From positions 124,001 through 188,000 of the forward strand of contig NZ_JACIGJ010000002.1 in NCBI RefSeq assembly GCF_014197855.1: a DNA stretch of 64,000 nucleotides, written 5' to 3'. Both the position numbers and the translations under genes were made by a program. Positions 8,092 through 18,325 of the stretch are shown here, in pieces (within the stretch, counting starts at the first letter, position 1; every line of letters begins with the position of its first letter). Source of the DNA: Roseospira marina. Lineage in GTDB: Bacteria > Pseudomonadota > Alphaproteobacteria > Rhodospirillales > Rhodospirillaceae. The notes below the pieces were generated by a model that saw only the letters and a program-made list of their open reading frames with translations, did not search any database and was not told the origin of the DNA.

Positions 8092-10326
8092 TCACCCTTC
8101 GATTTTTGAGAAATCGGCCACAGTGCTCATGGCCAGTTCAATGCGTGACAGCAGGCGCAGGCGGTTGCGGCGAAGAGACGGATCGTCGGCGTTGACGGTC
8201 ACGGTGTCAAAGAAGGCATCCACGGGCGCACGCAACGCGGCCAGCGCCGCCATGGCCTCCTCGAACCGCTCGGCCTCCACCGCCCGCCCCGTGCGGGCAT
8301 CCGTGTCGGACAAGGCCGAGAACAGAGACGTTTCTTCGTCCGTGTTCAGTAGATCGGCCGCCACGTCCTGTTCGGCGTACTGGACGACGTCCTTTCGTTC
8401 CTCGATCCGGACGATATTCGCCGCCCGCCGATAGGCCGTCAGCAGGTTTGCTCCGTCATCACTGTCCACGAACCGGGCCAATGCGTCGACCCGGGCCAGC
8501 AGACGAACCAAGTCGTCCTCGTCCCCAAGCGCAAACACCGCAGCGATCAGGTCATGCCGAACCCCCCGATCCCTGAGGTGCACTTTCAGGCGGTCCGCGA
8601 AGAACGCCAGCAGGTCGTCCAACGCGGTTTCGGACCAGTTGCGGTCCATTTCAGCGGAGGCGGTCGTCGCGGCCGCTCCCGTGTCCTGCTCAGCCCGGAC
8701 GCGCTCCTGCGCCTGGCGAATATACGCGGTGCGGGAGGCCCCGAAGGCCGCCAGCAAAGGAAGACGCAGCCCGTTTTCCACCACCAGACGGATCACACCG
8801 AGCGCCGCGCGCCGCAACGCAAAGGGGTCGCGCGATCCCGTTGGTTTCTCGTCGATCATCCAGAAACCAACCAGTGTGTCAATCTTGTCGGCCAGCGCAA
8901 CCACGATCGACACCGGGTCGCGCGGGCATCGATCCGACGGCCCCAGCGGCGAGTAATGATCGGCCACCGCCTCGGCCACGGGGCCGCGCTCGCCGTCGTG
9001 GCGCGCGTAATATCGGCCCATAACCCCTTGCAATTCCGGAAATTCACCGACCATGCCGGTGGTCAAGTCCGCCTTGCACAGGCGCACCGCCCGGTCGCAC
9101 AGGTCCGCATCCGCGCCCGGAACCACACCCGCCAGATGAGCCGCGACGGCCCGCATCCGCTCCATCTTGTCGTGATCGGTGCCCAGTCGCGCATGAAACA
9201 CCCGCGTCCGCAACTGCTCCACGCGCTCGGCCAGCGGCGTCTTGCGGTCCTGGTCCCAGAAGAATCGCGCGTCGGACAGACGTGCCCTTAGAACGCGCTC
9301 GTTGCCGGCCACGATCCGGGCACCGCCGTCGTCCGCGCGCGTGTTGGCGACGACGATGAAGCGGGGCGCCAGGGCTCCCTCCGCCGTCTCCAGGCTGAAA
9401 TACTTCTGATGGCCGCGCATGGTGGTGGTCAGGACCTCCGGCGGCACATCCATGAACGCGTCATCGATTCGGCCCATCAGCACCTCGGGCCATTCCACCA
9501 GACCCGCCACCTCGTCGAGCAGGCCCGGATCCGGTTTCACGCGCAGGCCCTCGGCCGCGGCCAAGGCCGCAGCGCGCTCCTCGATCACCGCGGCGCGCTG
9601 CTCTGTCTCCAGCATGACGCAGGCATCGCCGAGCCCGGTGCAATAGTCCTTGAAAGTCCGCACGGCAAACGAGGCCGGCGCAAGGAAGCGATGCCCCCGC
9701 GTCTCGGCCCCGTACGGCAGGACCGTGATGCCGTCAGGCGCCTGCGCCGGATCGGGCACGAAGCTCGCCGACACGGCCGGGCCGGTGCCGTCGGACCGGG
9801 CTCCGGGCGTCGCGCCCAACGCCAGCCCGCCGGTCAGCGGCGCCCCGTCGAACACCGCGACGATGCTGTGCAGCGGCCGCACCCAGGCGAAGCCGTTGGC
9901 CGACCAGCGCATGGACTTGGGCCAGGGCATGGCGACGATGGCGTCATAGATCAGGGCGGGCAGGACGTCCGCCGTTGGGCGCCCCTTGTGCTCGATCACC
10001 GCGAACAGGACGGGCCCCTTCGGCGTCTCCCGCCGCTCCACCTGGTCGAGGGTCAGCCCGACCGACCCCAGGAAGCCCTGGATCGCCTTTTCGGGCGCGT
10101 CAGCCTTCGGCCCCTTACGCTCCTCGCGCGTGTCCGGCTGGGCCAGCGGCAAACCGTCGATGGCCAGGGCCAACCGGCGCGGCGTGCAGAACGCCTGCGC
10201 CGTCTCGAACGCCAGTCCGGCCTTTTTCAGCCCCTCGGTCACGAGGCGGCGAAGATCGTCGGCGGCCCGCCTTTGCATGCGGGCCGGGATCTCTTCCGAC
10301 AGAAGTTCGATCAGCAGTTCCGCCAT
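8092..10326 (-). CDS. glyS: glycyl-tRNA synthetase beta subunit
   Basis: This is the beta chain of the alpha2beta2 bacterial glycyl-tRNA synthetase, responsible for tRNA recognition. The 744-residue product begins [18 protein letters not shown], the diagnostic start of GlyS. It contains the conserved segments [20 protein letters not shown] and an HD-like core ([21 protein letters not shown], split here only by description), with the DALR anticodon-binding domain at the C-terminus. It begins 3 bases after glyQ and ends 6 bases before ppdK, so translational coupling is likely. Confidence 0.97.
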   Translation of the reverse strand: MAELLIELLSEEIPARMQRRAADDLRRLVTEGLKKAGLAFETAQAFCTPRRLALAIDGLPLAQPDTREERKGPKADAPEKAIQGFLGSVGLTLDQVERRETPKGPVLFAVIEHKGRPTADVLPALIYDAIVAMPWPKSMRWSANGFAWVRPLHSIVAVFDGAPLTGGLALGATPGARSDGTGPAVSASFVPDPAQAPDGITVLPYGAETRGHRFLAPASFAVRTFKDYCTGLGDACVMLETEQRAAVIEERAAALAAAEGLRVKPDPGLLDEVAGLVEWPEVLMGRIDDAFMDVPPEVLTTTMRGHQKYFSLETAEGALAPRFIVVANTRADDGGARIVAGNERVLRARLSDARFFWDQDRKTPLAERVEQLRTRVFHARLGTDHDKMERMRAVAAHLAGVVPGADADLCDRAVRLCKADLTTGMVGEFPELQGVMGRYYARHDGERGPVAEAVADHYSPLGPSDRCPRDPVSIVVALADKIDTLVGFWMIDEKPTGSRDPFALRRAALGVIRLVVENGLRLPLLAAFGASRTAYIRQAQERVRAEQDTGAAATTASAEMDRNWSETALDDLLAFFADRLKVHLRDRGVRHDLIAAVFALGDEDDLVRLLARVDALARFVDSDDGANLLTAYRRAANIVRIEERKDVVQYAEQDVAADLLNTDEETSLFSALSDTDARTGRAVEAERFEEAMAALAALRAPVDAFFDTVTVNADDPSLRRNRLRLLSRIELAMSTVADFSKIEG

Positions 10327-10329
10327 GGC

Positions 10330-11241
<912 letters not shown>

Positions 11242-11570
11242 GGAGCGCTCAGTTTTCCTGGAGATGAAGCGGAAGGCGTCGGCAAGCTAGCGGCCGGCTC
11301 GGAGACGGTCAAGGCAACCGCCGAACCGGGACCGGGACGCAACGCTGCCCCGACCCCGCCGCACAGCGACCGCGCCGAGCCTCATGATATACTACCAATA
11401 CCGCTCTCGGGAATTCGCGCGCGAGACAATCGGTGCGTCACGCTGCGGGAGAGGTGGGTCCGGTGTCGATCAACCCCGTGCGTGGCCCCTCGGACCCTCA
11501 TGATGACAGGAGGGTCGAACGGGCGCGCGCCCCCGGCGGACAGTGCCACTCCTGACGCAGGAGGTCCGTC
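11242..11570. other. divergent intergenic region
   Basis: About 329 bases separate glyQ (leftward) from the secreted protein at 11571. It should hold both promoters. A 7-bp hairpin (11493-11499 with 11510-11516) lies in the leader of the rightward gene, which ends in an AGGAGG ribosome-binding site. I do not recognise a known riboswitch. Confidence 0.4.
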
Positions 11571-12176
11571 ATGACCTGCATCAACACCCTTCAATCGGCC
11601 CCGATCATCGCCGCGCCCATGGCCGCGCCCATGGCCGCGCTTCTGGGGCTCGGACTTCTCCTCGCCGGCCCGGCGCAGGCGCAACGGGGCCTGGGCGATG
11701 CCGAGGGGATCGTCCGACAGGGCACCCCCACCACAACAAAGGCCATGGCCGGCCGCGTCGTTGCCGTCGAAGACGCGCCCTGCGCAATGACCACCGGCCG
11801 GGCATCGGTGGGCGCGCACCTCATCCTGGACACGGACGACGGCACCCGGATCAACCTGCACCTCGGGCCGGTGGCCGCCGTGCCGGATCTGCTCGACGCC
11901 GTGACGCCGGGCACCCGCATTGAAACTGAGACCTTCCGCACCGAGGCCATGCCCGCTGATGCCGCCATCGCCCGCACGGTTCAGGTCGGCGACCTGACCT
12001 TTGAACTGCGCGATGCTGCGTTGCGCCCGCGCTGGCGCATCGGCGCCTCCGGCCGAGGCGCCGGTATGGGCGGAGGTATGGGCATGGGATCGGGCATGGG
12101 ACCGGGACGCGGTATGGGCGCAGCCCCAGGCTCGCAACCGCGTGACGGGACCGGCATGGGGCCATGCGGGTGGTAG
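11571..12176 (+). CDS. secreted protein with a Gly/Met-rich tail, unknown function
   Basis: A 201-residue protein with a signal peptide (hydrophobic core MAALLGLGLLLAGPA, likely cut after AQA near residue 38), hence periplasmic. The mature core (about 39-150) has a beta-rich pattern with HLILDTDDGTRINLHLGP, recalling small periplasmic proteins with HL-x-HLGP cores of unknown role; this link is from memory. The tail (about 155-195) is a run of GMG repeats. Such Met-rich tails can bind soft metals, which is only a suggestion here. The signal peptide contains a 12-bp tandem duplication (APMAAPMAA). The start is set by an excellent AGGAGG box. Confidence 0.7.
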   Translation: MTCINTLQSAPIIAAPMAAPMAALLGLGLLLAGPAQAQRGLGDAEGIVRQGTPTTTKAMAGRVVAVEDAPCAMTTGRASVGAHLILDTDDGTRINLHLGPVAAVPDLLDAVTPGTRIETETFRTEAMPADAAIARTVQVGDLTFELRDAALRPRWRIGASGRGAGMGGGMGMGSGMGPGRGMGAAPGSQPRDGTGMGPCGW

Positions 12177-12419
12177 CGGCCTGATTCCCGGCCATCCCCT
12201 CTTTCGCCCCTCAGGCCGGTGCGGTAAGACCATTCCGGTGTGTCTCGGCAACGGGTCACGAAACAAACGCACCGGCCCGGGGGGATCATACGGTCACGAC
12301 CGATCGCACAGCGGTCGCGCGACGCAAGGTCGATACCTCGGACCGGCGGTCTTTCGCGGGCCCCCAGGGCGGGCGCCAGCGGTCCCTTCGGAATAAAAAG
12401 CCCGTCAGGAGGAAACCCG

Positions 12420-13445
12420 ATGACGTTCAAGACCCTGCTTGCCGCCGCCGGCGCGACCGTGGCGGTGGCGCTGACCGGCCCGGTGGCGCACGCCGCCGAC
12501 TACAAGGACGAATACAAGGTCTCCACCGTTCTGCCGGCGCCCTTCCCCTGGGGTATCGCGGCCGACGAATGGGTCCGTCTGGTGGCGGAGCGCACGGACG
12601 GACGCATCAACATGAAGGTCTATTCCGGCACGCAACTCGTGGCGGGAGAGCAGACCAAGGAATTCAACGCCATGCGGCGCGGCGCCATCGACATGGCGGT
12701 GGGCTCGACCATCAATTGGTCGCCGCAGATCGTCGAGATGAACCTGTTCGCCATGCCGTTCCTGCTGCCGGACTACGCGGCGCTCGACGCCCTGACCAAC
12801 GGCCCGGTCGGGGACCGTCTGTTCGAGATCATCCGCGAGAACGGCGTGGAGCCGCTCGCCTGGGCCGAGAATGGCTTCCGCGAGGTCACCAACTCCCAGC
12901 ACCCGATCGAGACCCCGGCCGACCTTGAAGGCCTGAAGATGCGCGTCGTCGGCTCTCCGCTGTTCAACGACACGTTCACCGCGCTCGGCGCCAACCCTGT
13001 GCAGATGAGTTGGGCCGACGCCAAGCCCGCCCTGACGACCGGCGCCGTGGACGGCCAGGAAAACCCGCTGACCGTATACAGCGTCGCCAAGATGCACGAG
13101 ATCGGCCAGCAGTACATCACCACCTGGCACTATGTCGCCGACCCGCTGATCTTCGCCGTCAGCGACAAGGCCTGGGGCGATTTCACGCCGGAGGATCAGG
13201 AGATCCTGCGGCAGGCGGCCATTGATGCCGGCCGCGCCGGGATCGAGGCTGCGCGCGCGGGCCTGACCGACGAAGACGACAGCATGATCCAGGAGATCAA
13301 AGGCCACGGCGTAACCGTGACCCGCCTGACCGAGGAGCAGCGTCAGGCCTTCGTCGAAGCCACCCGCGACGTCTACGACGCGTGGAAGGCCAAGATCGGC
13401 CCCGATCTGGTCGAGATGGCCGAGGAGTCCATCGCCAACCGCTGA
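12420..13445 (+). CDS. dctP: TRAP transporter substrate-binding protein (DctP family)
   Basis: This periplasmic receptor of a tripartite ATP-independent periplasmic transporter, 341 residues, has a signal peptide ending AHA near residue 26. The conserved ligand-binding core is present: GLKMRVVGSP, whose Arg salt-bridges an organic-acid carboxylate, then GANPVQMSWAD and TGAVDGQENP. The start is an ATG 7 bases after AGGAGG; frame open upstream to 12240 is ignored. dctQ and dctM follow, giving a complete transporter. The ligand is probably a C4-dicarboxylate or similar organic acid, but TRAP specificity cannot be read from these motifs. Confidence 0.93.
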   Translation: MTFKTLLAAAGATVAVALTGPVAHAADYKDEYKVSTVLPAPFPWGIAADEWVRLVAERTDGRINMKVYSGTQLVAGEQTKEFNAMRRGAIDMAVGSTINWSPQIVEMNLFAMPFLLPDYAALDALTNGPVGDRLFEIIRENGVEPLAWAENGFREVTNSQHPIETPADLEGLKMRVVGSPLFNDTFTALGANPVQMSWADAKPALTTGAVDGQENPLTVYSVAKMHEIGQQYITTWHYVADPLIFAVSDKAWGDFTPEDQEILRQAAIDAGRAGIEAARAGLTDEDDSMIQEIKGHGVTVTRLTEEQRQAFVEATRDVYDAWKAKIGPDLVEMAEESIANR

Positions 13446-13554
13446 TCCGCCCGGTCCCAATCCAACCGCGCCCATCAGCCGACCAACGACGAACGCCATC
13501 AGGTCCGGGCCGACCGCCGGCGCGGGCCTGATCCTTCCGCAGAGTGATCCCACC

Positions 13555-14085
13555 ATGCCCGCATCCGACCCGTCCGCGCATCGGCCCAACCGCGACGATG
13601 ACGCGCCCCCCTCGCCCCGACGGTTCCGCATGGAGGAGGTGGTGGGGGCGACCGCGATGGCGATCATCTGCGTGATCAGCTTCGCCAACGTGGTGGTGCG
13701 CTATGCCACCAACGTGTCGTTCGCGTTCACCGAGGAGGTGTCGGTCTTCCTGCTGGTGGTGCTGACGTTCGTCGGCGCCGCGTTGGCCTTCGCCACCGAC
13801 GACCACATCCGCATCACGGTGCTGGTCCGTCGCCTCGGCCCGATCGGACGCGGGATCTGCGACGCCCTGTCGATGCTGGCGGCCGTGATTCTGTTCGGGG
13901 TTCTAGCGTACTACGGCGCCCTTCTGACCTGGGAGGAATACAGCTGGGGCGAGACCTCCCCCGCCCTGGGCTATCCGACCTGGATTTACACGATCTGGCT
14001 GCCCCTGCTCTCCCTGTTAATCCTGGCGCGCGTTCTGGCGCCGCGTCTCTCCGGCCTGGTGCGGCGCGCGAGGGCCGACCGATGA
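13555..14085 (+). CDS. dctQ: TRAP transporter small membrane subunit
   Basis: The 176-residue small permease has four predicted membrane helices (about residues 30-50, 62-82, 105-125 and 142-160). The family signature region NVVVRYATNVSFAFTEEVSVFL is present in the first half. It pairs with the DctM subunit, whose ATG overlaps its stop codon, so the two are translationally coupled. It lies 109 bp after dctP. The N-terminal 25 residues are polar and variable. Confidence 0.9.
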   Translation: MPASDPSAHRPNRDDDAPPSPRRFRMEEVVGATAMAIICVISFANVVVRYATNVSFAFTEEVSVFLLVVLTFVGAALAFATDDHIRITVLVRRLGPIGRGICDALSMLAAVILFGVLAYYGALLTWEEYSWGETSPALGYPTWIYTIWLPLLSLLILARVLAPRLSGLVRRARADR

Positions 14086-15377
14086 CCGCCAACCTCGTTC
14101 TTCTGCTGGGCTTCATCGTCCTGCTGATGGCCGGAACGCCGGTCGCCGTGGCCCTGGGCATGGCCGGGCTCGCCGCCATCTTCGTCGGCCTGGACATGTA
14201 CGCCGTCGGCAACACGGCGACCATCGCCTACACCAGCATCGCCAAGTACCCCCTGATCGCCATCCCGCTGTTCATCCTGACCGGTATGATCTTCGAACGG
14301 TCGGGCGTCGCCGCCCGGCTGGTACGGCTCGCCCAGGCCGTGGTTGGGCCAAGGCGTGGCGGGCTGGCGCTGGTGGCCATCCTGGTCTGCCTCATCATGG
14401 GCGGCATGTCCGGGTCCGGCCCGGCGGACGCCGCCGCCGTCGCCACCGTGCTGATCCCCAGCATGATGAAGGCCGGCTACCCCCGCGCCTTCTCGGCCAG
14501 CATCATCGCCGCCTCGGCCTCCACGGCCATCCTGATCCCGCCGTCCATCGCCTTGATTGTCTATTCCATCATGGTGCCCGGCACCGACCTGCGTGCCCTG
14601 TTCGCTGCCGGCATCGTGCCGGGCATCCTGGCGGGCGCGGCCGTGGCGCTGCCGGCGCTCCTGCTGAGCCGCCACCATGGCTTCGGCGCGGAGGAGGACG
14701 CGGGCCGCCCCCCGCTCGGCCGCAGTCTGGCCGAAGCCCTGCCCGGCCTGCTGGCGCCGATCATCATCCTCGGCGGCCTGCGCTCCGGCCTGTTCACGCC
14801 GACCGAGGCGGCCGTGGTGGCCGTAGCCTACGGCATGATCGTCGGCGTCTTCCTGCACCGGACCATGGGCCTGCGCGACATCGCCCGCGTGCTGGCGGAC
14901 TCGGCCTCCGTTTCCGCGGTGGTGATGATCATCATCTCCCTCGCGGGCATTTTCGCCTGGGCCGGCTCCACCCTGGGCGCGTTCGATGCCGCCGCCGAAC
15001 TGATCCTGACGCTGTCCGACAACGCCATCGTCGTCCTGCTGATGGTCATGGTCGTGTTGCTGCTGGCCGGCATGGTGCTCGACGGCGTGTCGATCTACCT
15101 CATTACGCTGCCGCTCCTGATCCCGATCATGACCACGTTCGGCTGGAACCCCGTGTGGTTCGGCGTGCTGATGGCGATGAACATCGCGGTCGGGCAGTTC
15201 ACGCCCCCGGTCGCGGTCAACCTGATGGTGACGGCAAAGATCGCGGGGGTGCCCATCGAATCCACCGTTCGCTGGGTGCTATGGCCGATCGTCGCCATGC
15301 TGATTGCTATGGGACTGGTGATCGCCTTTCCGGGCCTCGCCCTGTGGCTCCCCGAAACCATGGGTTTTCGCATCTGA
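14082..15377 (+). CDS. dctM: TRAP transporter large membrane subunit
   Basis: The 431-residue, roughly 12-helix transport subunit drives Na+-coupled import. Family blocks are present: AIPLFILTGMIFERSG, LIMGGMSGSGPADAAA, SASTAILIPPSIALIVYS and, late, VGQFTPPVAVNLMVTA. Overlap with dctQ by 4 bases and the dctPQM order make this a complete operon. Nothing appears truncated. Confidence 0.95.
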   Translation: MTANLVLLLGFIVLLMAGTPVAVALGMAGLAAIFVGLDMYAVGNTATIAYTSIAKYPLIAIPLFILTGMIFERSGVAARLVRLAQAVVGPRRGGLALVAILVCLIMGGMSGSGPADAAAVATVLIPSMMKAGYPRAFSASIIAASASTAILIPPSIALIVYSIMVPGTDLRALFAAGIVPGILAGAAVALPALLLSRHHGFGAEEDAGRPPLGRSLAEALPGLLAPIIILGGLRSGLFTPTEAAVVAVAYGMIVGVFLHRTMGLRDIARVLADSASVSAVVMIIISLAGIFAWAGSTLGAFDAAAELILTLSDNAIVVLLMVMVVLLLAGMVLDGVSIYLITLPLLIPIMTTFGWNPVWFGVLMAMNIAVGQFTPPVAVNLMVTAKIAGVPIESTVRWVLWPIVAMLIAMGLVIAFPGLALWLPETMGFRI

Positions 15378-15401
15378 CTCGTGTGCATCGCCGCTGGGCT
15401 T

Positions 15402-15448
15402 CTCTGCACGGACACTGTACGATTACGATTGTTCGTTCACGTGCAGAG
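15402..15448. repeat. 9-bp inverted repeat upstream of the PAS kinase
   Basis: CTCTGCACG (15402-15410) is mirrored by CGTGCAGAG (15440-15448), 29 bases apart. It lies between the dctM stop and the kinase start at 15469. It could be an operator, a weak terminator or chance. Confidence 0.35.
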
Positions 15449-15468
15449 TCGAAGGGAACCCGAGGACG

Positions 15469-17376
15469 GTGGCGCTCCCCCGAAACGTCCTAGTCCTGCC
15501 GGATGACACCCACGCCCTGAACGCCACCATCGCGGCGGTTCCGGTGCCATGCACGCTAAATGACTGGACCACGGGCGCGATCCTGACCTTGAACCGGCAC
15601 ATGCGGACGCTGGTTGGGCTCGCTCCGGATGCGCCCCTCGACGACGTGACCACCAACCGCTTCTACGTCAGCCCGACCCGGCGGGCCGAACTGGTCACCA
15701 CGCTTCAAGAAACGGGCTTGGTGCAAGATGTCGAGTTCGACGCGGTCCGTCTCGACGGCACACATGTGCCCTGTCTGGCCTCCTACCAGGCGGCGCGCTG
15801 GCGCGGCCAGATCGTTATTCTGGCCTGCCTGACCGACATTTCCGCCCGCAAGGCCGCCGAGCGCGCACTGCGCGAGAGCGAAAAGAAGTATCGCGCGATC
15901 ACCGAGAACACCAGCGACGTGGTCTGGCAGCTCGACCTGGACCTGACCATCCGCGAGGTCGCGGGAGGCCATCAGGTGCTCGCGTGGCTTGACCGCGCCC
16001 CCCTGATCGGCCAGCGCGCTCAGGTCGCGTTCACACCGGACGGCGCAGCGCACCTGGAACAGGCGATGCGGAGGCGTATCGATCAGGAGCGCCGGGGCGT
16101 CCCGACCACCACCACTCGCCATGAGATCGAAGCCGTGAACCGTCACGGCGAGCGGCTGTGGGTCGAACTGATGGTGTATCCGCATCGCGACGAGACCGAC
16201 GCCCTGGTGGGCCTGTTCGGGGTCATGCGCGACATCTCCGAGCGGCGGCGCGCGAACGAAGCCCTGCGCCACAGTGAAACCCTGTTCCGCCACCTGTTCG
16301 ATGCCAATCCGGTGGTCAAGCTGCTGGTCGATCCAGCCACCGGGCGGATCGTCAAGGCGAATCCCTGCGCGGCCCGCTTCTATGGGGCCTCGCTCGATGC
16401 CATGCGGAACGAGCCCCTGGCCCGTTTCGTGGTGACGGATCCCACCGACACGACTCCGTTCCTGGACGCGCTGCGAGACGCAGCCGCCCACGACGGCGCC
16501 GTGGTGGAGCAGACTCACCGGCTCGAAACGGGTGCTACCCGCCGGGTCGCGGCCCACGTGTCGTATGCCGATGTCGCCATCGAGACCGTCGAGTCACGGC
16601 GCCTTCTGAACATCAGCCTGTTCGATATCACGGATCGCACCCAGCAAGCCGAGAACCTGCGGCGGCACAATATCGCGGTGCGGGATTTCTCGGCCGCCGT
16701 GTCCCATGACCTGCAGGAGCCGCTCCGCATGGTCTCAAGCTACCTGGGTCTTGTCCGTCGGCACCTGGGCGAGACGATCACGCCGGACATCCAGGAGTTC
16801 ATTGAATACGCCACAGACGGCACAGCGCGGATGCGGTCCATGCTCCACGACCTGCTGGCCTATGCCCGCTTGGACACCGATGCCCGCCCGCTGCAGTCGG
16901 TGGCATTGTCCGCCACGGTCCAGACCGTGCTCGATATGATGCGTCTGCGCCTGGACGAGATCGGCGCGTTGGTCACCGTGGCCCCCGATCTGCCCGCGGT
17001 GCGTGGAACGCCGGATCAGATTGTGAGTCTGATTCAAAACCTGATCGGCAATGCGCTGCGCTATCGCGCGCACGACCGCCGCCTTGAGATCACCGTGGAC
17101 TGGGCCCCGCAGGACGCCATGGTCGAGGTCCGCATACACGACAATGGCATCGGCATCGCCCCGCAGGACCATGACCGCGTGTTCGGCGTGTTCCAGCGCC
17201 TGAGCCTCGCCACCGACGGGGAGCCTGGAACCGGCATGGGACTAGCGATTTGCCGGCGGATCGTCCACCGCCACGGCGGCCAGATCGGGATCGCGTCCAC
17301 CCCAGGCGCCGGAACCACGTTCCGATTCACGCTGCCACTGGCTCCATCGGAGCCCTGTCTAAGGCCTGCTCCGTAG
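15469..17376 (+). CDS. PAS-domain sensor histidine kinase
   Basis: This 635-residue protein has no evident membrane segment, so it is a soluble sensor. Three PAS-like segments cover about 1-130, 133-258 and 262-395. A HisKA domain follows with phospho-acceptor His413 (AVSHDLQEP), the motif of the phytochrome-like kinase group. A HATPase domain closes it: N box NLIGNALRYR, G1 DNGIGIAP, G2 GTGMGLAI. It starts at GTG. No receiver gene adjoins, so it is an orphan kinase. Its position after dctPQM is suggestive, but a control link is unproven. Confidence 0.88.
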   Translation: MALPRNVLVLPDDTHALNATIAAVPVPCTLNDWTTGAILTLNRHMRTLVGLAPDAPLDDVTTNRFYVSPTRRAELVTTLQETGLVQDVEFDAVRLDGTHVPCLASYQAARWRGQIVILACLTDISARKAAERALRESEKKYRAITENTSDVVWQLDLDLTIREVAGGHQVLAWLDRAPLIGQRAQVAFTPDGAAHLEQAMRRRIDQERRGVPTTTTRHEIEAVNRHGERLWVELMVYPHRDETDALVGLFGVMRDISERRRANEALRHSETLFRHLFDANPVVKLLVDPATGRIVKANPCAARFYGASLDAMRNEPLARFVVTDPTDTTPFLDALRDAAAHDGAVVEQTHRLETGATRRVAAHVSYADVAIETVESRRLLNISLFDITDRTQQAENLRRHNIAVRDFSAAVSHDLQEPLRMVSSYLGLVRRHLGETITPDIQEFIEYATDGTARMRSMLHDLLAYARLDTDARPLQSVALSATVQTVLDMMRLRLDEIGALVTVAPDLPAVRGTPDQIVSLIQNLIGNALRYRAHDRRLEITVDWAPQDAMVEVRIHDNGIGIAPQDHDRVFGVFQRLSLATDGEPGTGMGLAICRRIVHRHGGQIGIASTPGAGTTFRFTLPLAPSEPCLRPAP

Positions 17377-17380
17377 TAGA

Positions 17381-17650
17381 TCAGGGCGCCACACGAAACG
17401 CCTCCGGCTCCAGGGTCGGATCAAAGCAGACCACGACACCACGCCCGATGGCGGGAAATGGAACCGCTCCGTCGGGGCGCGCGTCCTCCGGTGCCACGCG
17501 CTGCCCCCCGGCGGTGAACCCGATCATGCGTACCTTGCCGCTGGCGAACACCTGCAAATAGAGATCGAAGCCCACGAACACGGCTTCGGCGGGAACGGGA
17601 TGGGTAGCGATGGCCCGCCCCAGGTTTCTCAGGCTTTCGCTCCGGCTCAT
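17381..17650 (-). CDS. small hypothetical protein
   Basis: An 89-residue open frame, convergent with the PAS kinase (4 bases apart) and divergent from the PAAR gene. The sequence (EAVFVGFDLYLQVFASGKVR then RPDGAVPFPAIGRGVVVCFD) reads like a compact alpha/beta protein with ordered hydrophobic strands. It has no signal peptide, membrane helix or Cys pair. I do not recognise a family. The ribosome-binding site is weak. It fills the gap neatly, and I judge it more likely real than not. Confidence 0.5.
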   Translation of the reverse strand: MSRSESLRNLGRAIATHPVPAEAVFVGFDLYLQVFASGKVRMIGFTAGGQRVAPEDARPDGAVPFPAIGRGVVVCFDPTLEPEAFRVAP

Positions 17651-17782
17651 GATGACACCCGTATCGGCGTAACGGCGGCGGGACGATGTGGGCCCGGGCC
17701 GGATTGTGCTGACCCCGATCTTGCGCACAAGGTCGCTGGTGGGCAAGCTGGAGCCTATTCCCATCCCGAAAGGAGATCCGCC

Positions 17783-18280
17783 ATGGGCCGCCCCGCCGCC
17801 CGAGTCACGGACAACGTGGCGCATCCCCTGCCCCCCGTGCTGACGCCGGGCCCGGGATCGTTCAACGTTCTGATCGGCAAACTGCCGGCGTGGCGCGGCG
17901 TGCCGGCCGCCGTCGCCGGGGGACTCCAGGCCGCGAAACAGGCCTCGGACGCCGTTATCAAAACCGCCGAAGCCGCAAGCACGGCCGCAGCCGGAACGCC
18001 CGGCGCGCCCGCCGCCAAGGCCGCGGAGGAAACGACCAAGGCCACGGCCGCGGCCTCGATGGGAAGCATGATCAGCGGCGCGGCCGGCGGCGCCGACATT
18101 CACGCCTGCGCAACCCCGCTGCCGATTCCGCCGCACGGTGGCGGCGTCGTGATCGACGGCAGCGCCACCGTCCTAACGAACAAGCTCCCGCAGTGCCGCT
18201 TGGGCGACACCGTGCTGGAGCCGGTCGGCCCACCCAACAAAATCGTAAGGGGTGAGTTCACGGTTCTGGTCGGAGGATGA
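17783..18280 (+). CDS. PAAR-domain (type VI secretion spike-tip-like) protein
   Basis: A 165-residue protein with a literal PAAR tetrapeptide at residues 4-7 (GRPAARVTDNVAH). A second half is typical of PAAR/DUF4150 proteins: ADIHACATPLPIPPHGGG, SATVLTNKLPQCRLGD and a closing beta stretch. PAAR proteins cap the VgrG spike of a type VI secretion system and recruit toxins. Here an Ala-rich helical insert (about 50-110) separates the halves, and no toxin domain is fused. The start follows AGGAG by 7 bases. No vgrG, hcp or tss gene is in the window, so the secretion machine, if any, is elsewhere. Confidence 0.8.
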   Translation: MGRPAARVTDNVAHPLPPVLTPGPGSFNVLIGKLPAWRGVPAAVAGGLQAAKQASDAVIKTAEAASTAAAGTPGAPAAKAAEETTKATAAASMGSMISGAAGGADIHACATPLPIPPHGGGVVIDGSATVLTNKLPQCRLGDTVLEPVGPPNKIVRGEFTVLVGG

Positions 18281-18325
18281 GTCGGGGACGAACGGCCAGA
18301 TCCCCCCGGATCTCCGGAAAAGGGG

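Noticed and set aside
5521-8109. 862-codon plus-strand open frame
   Set aside because: Antisense shadow of ppdK, which shows all PPDK motifs.
11242-11570. Riboswitch upstream of the secreted protein
   Set aside because: A 7-bp hairpin exists but no core of a known aptamer is recognisable.
18298-18313. 6-bp hairpin between the PAAR and map genes
   Set aside because: Short stem and no T-tract; likely chance in GC-rich sequence.
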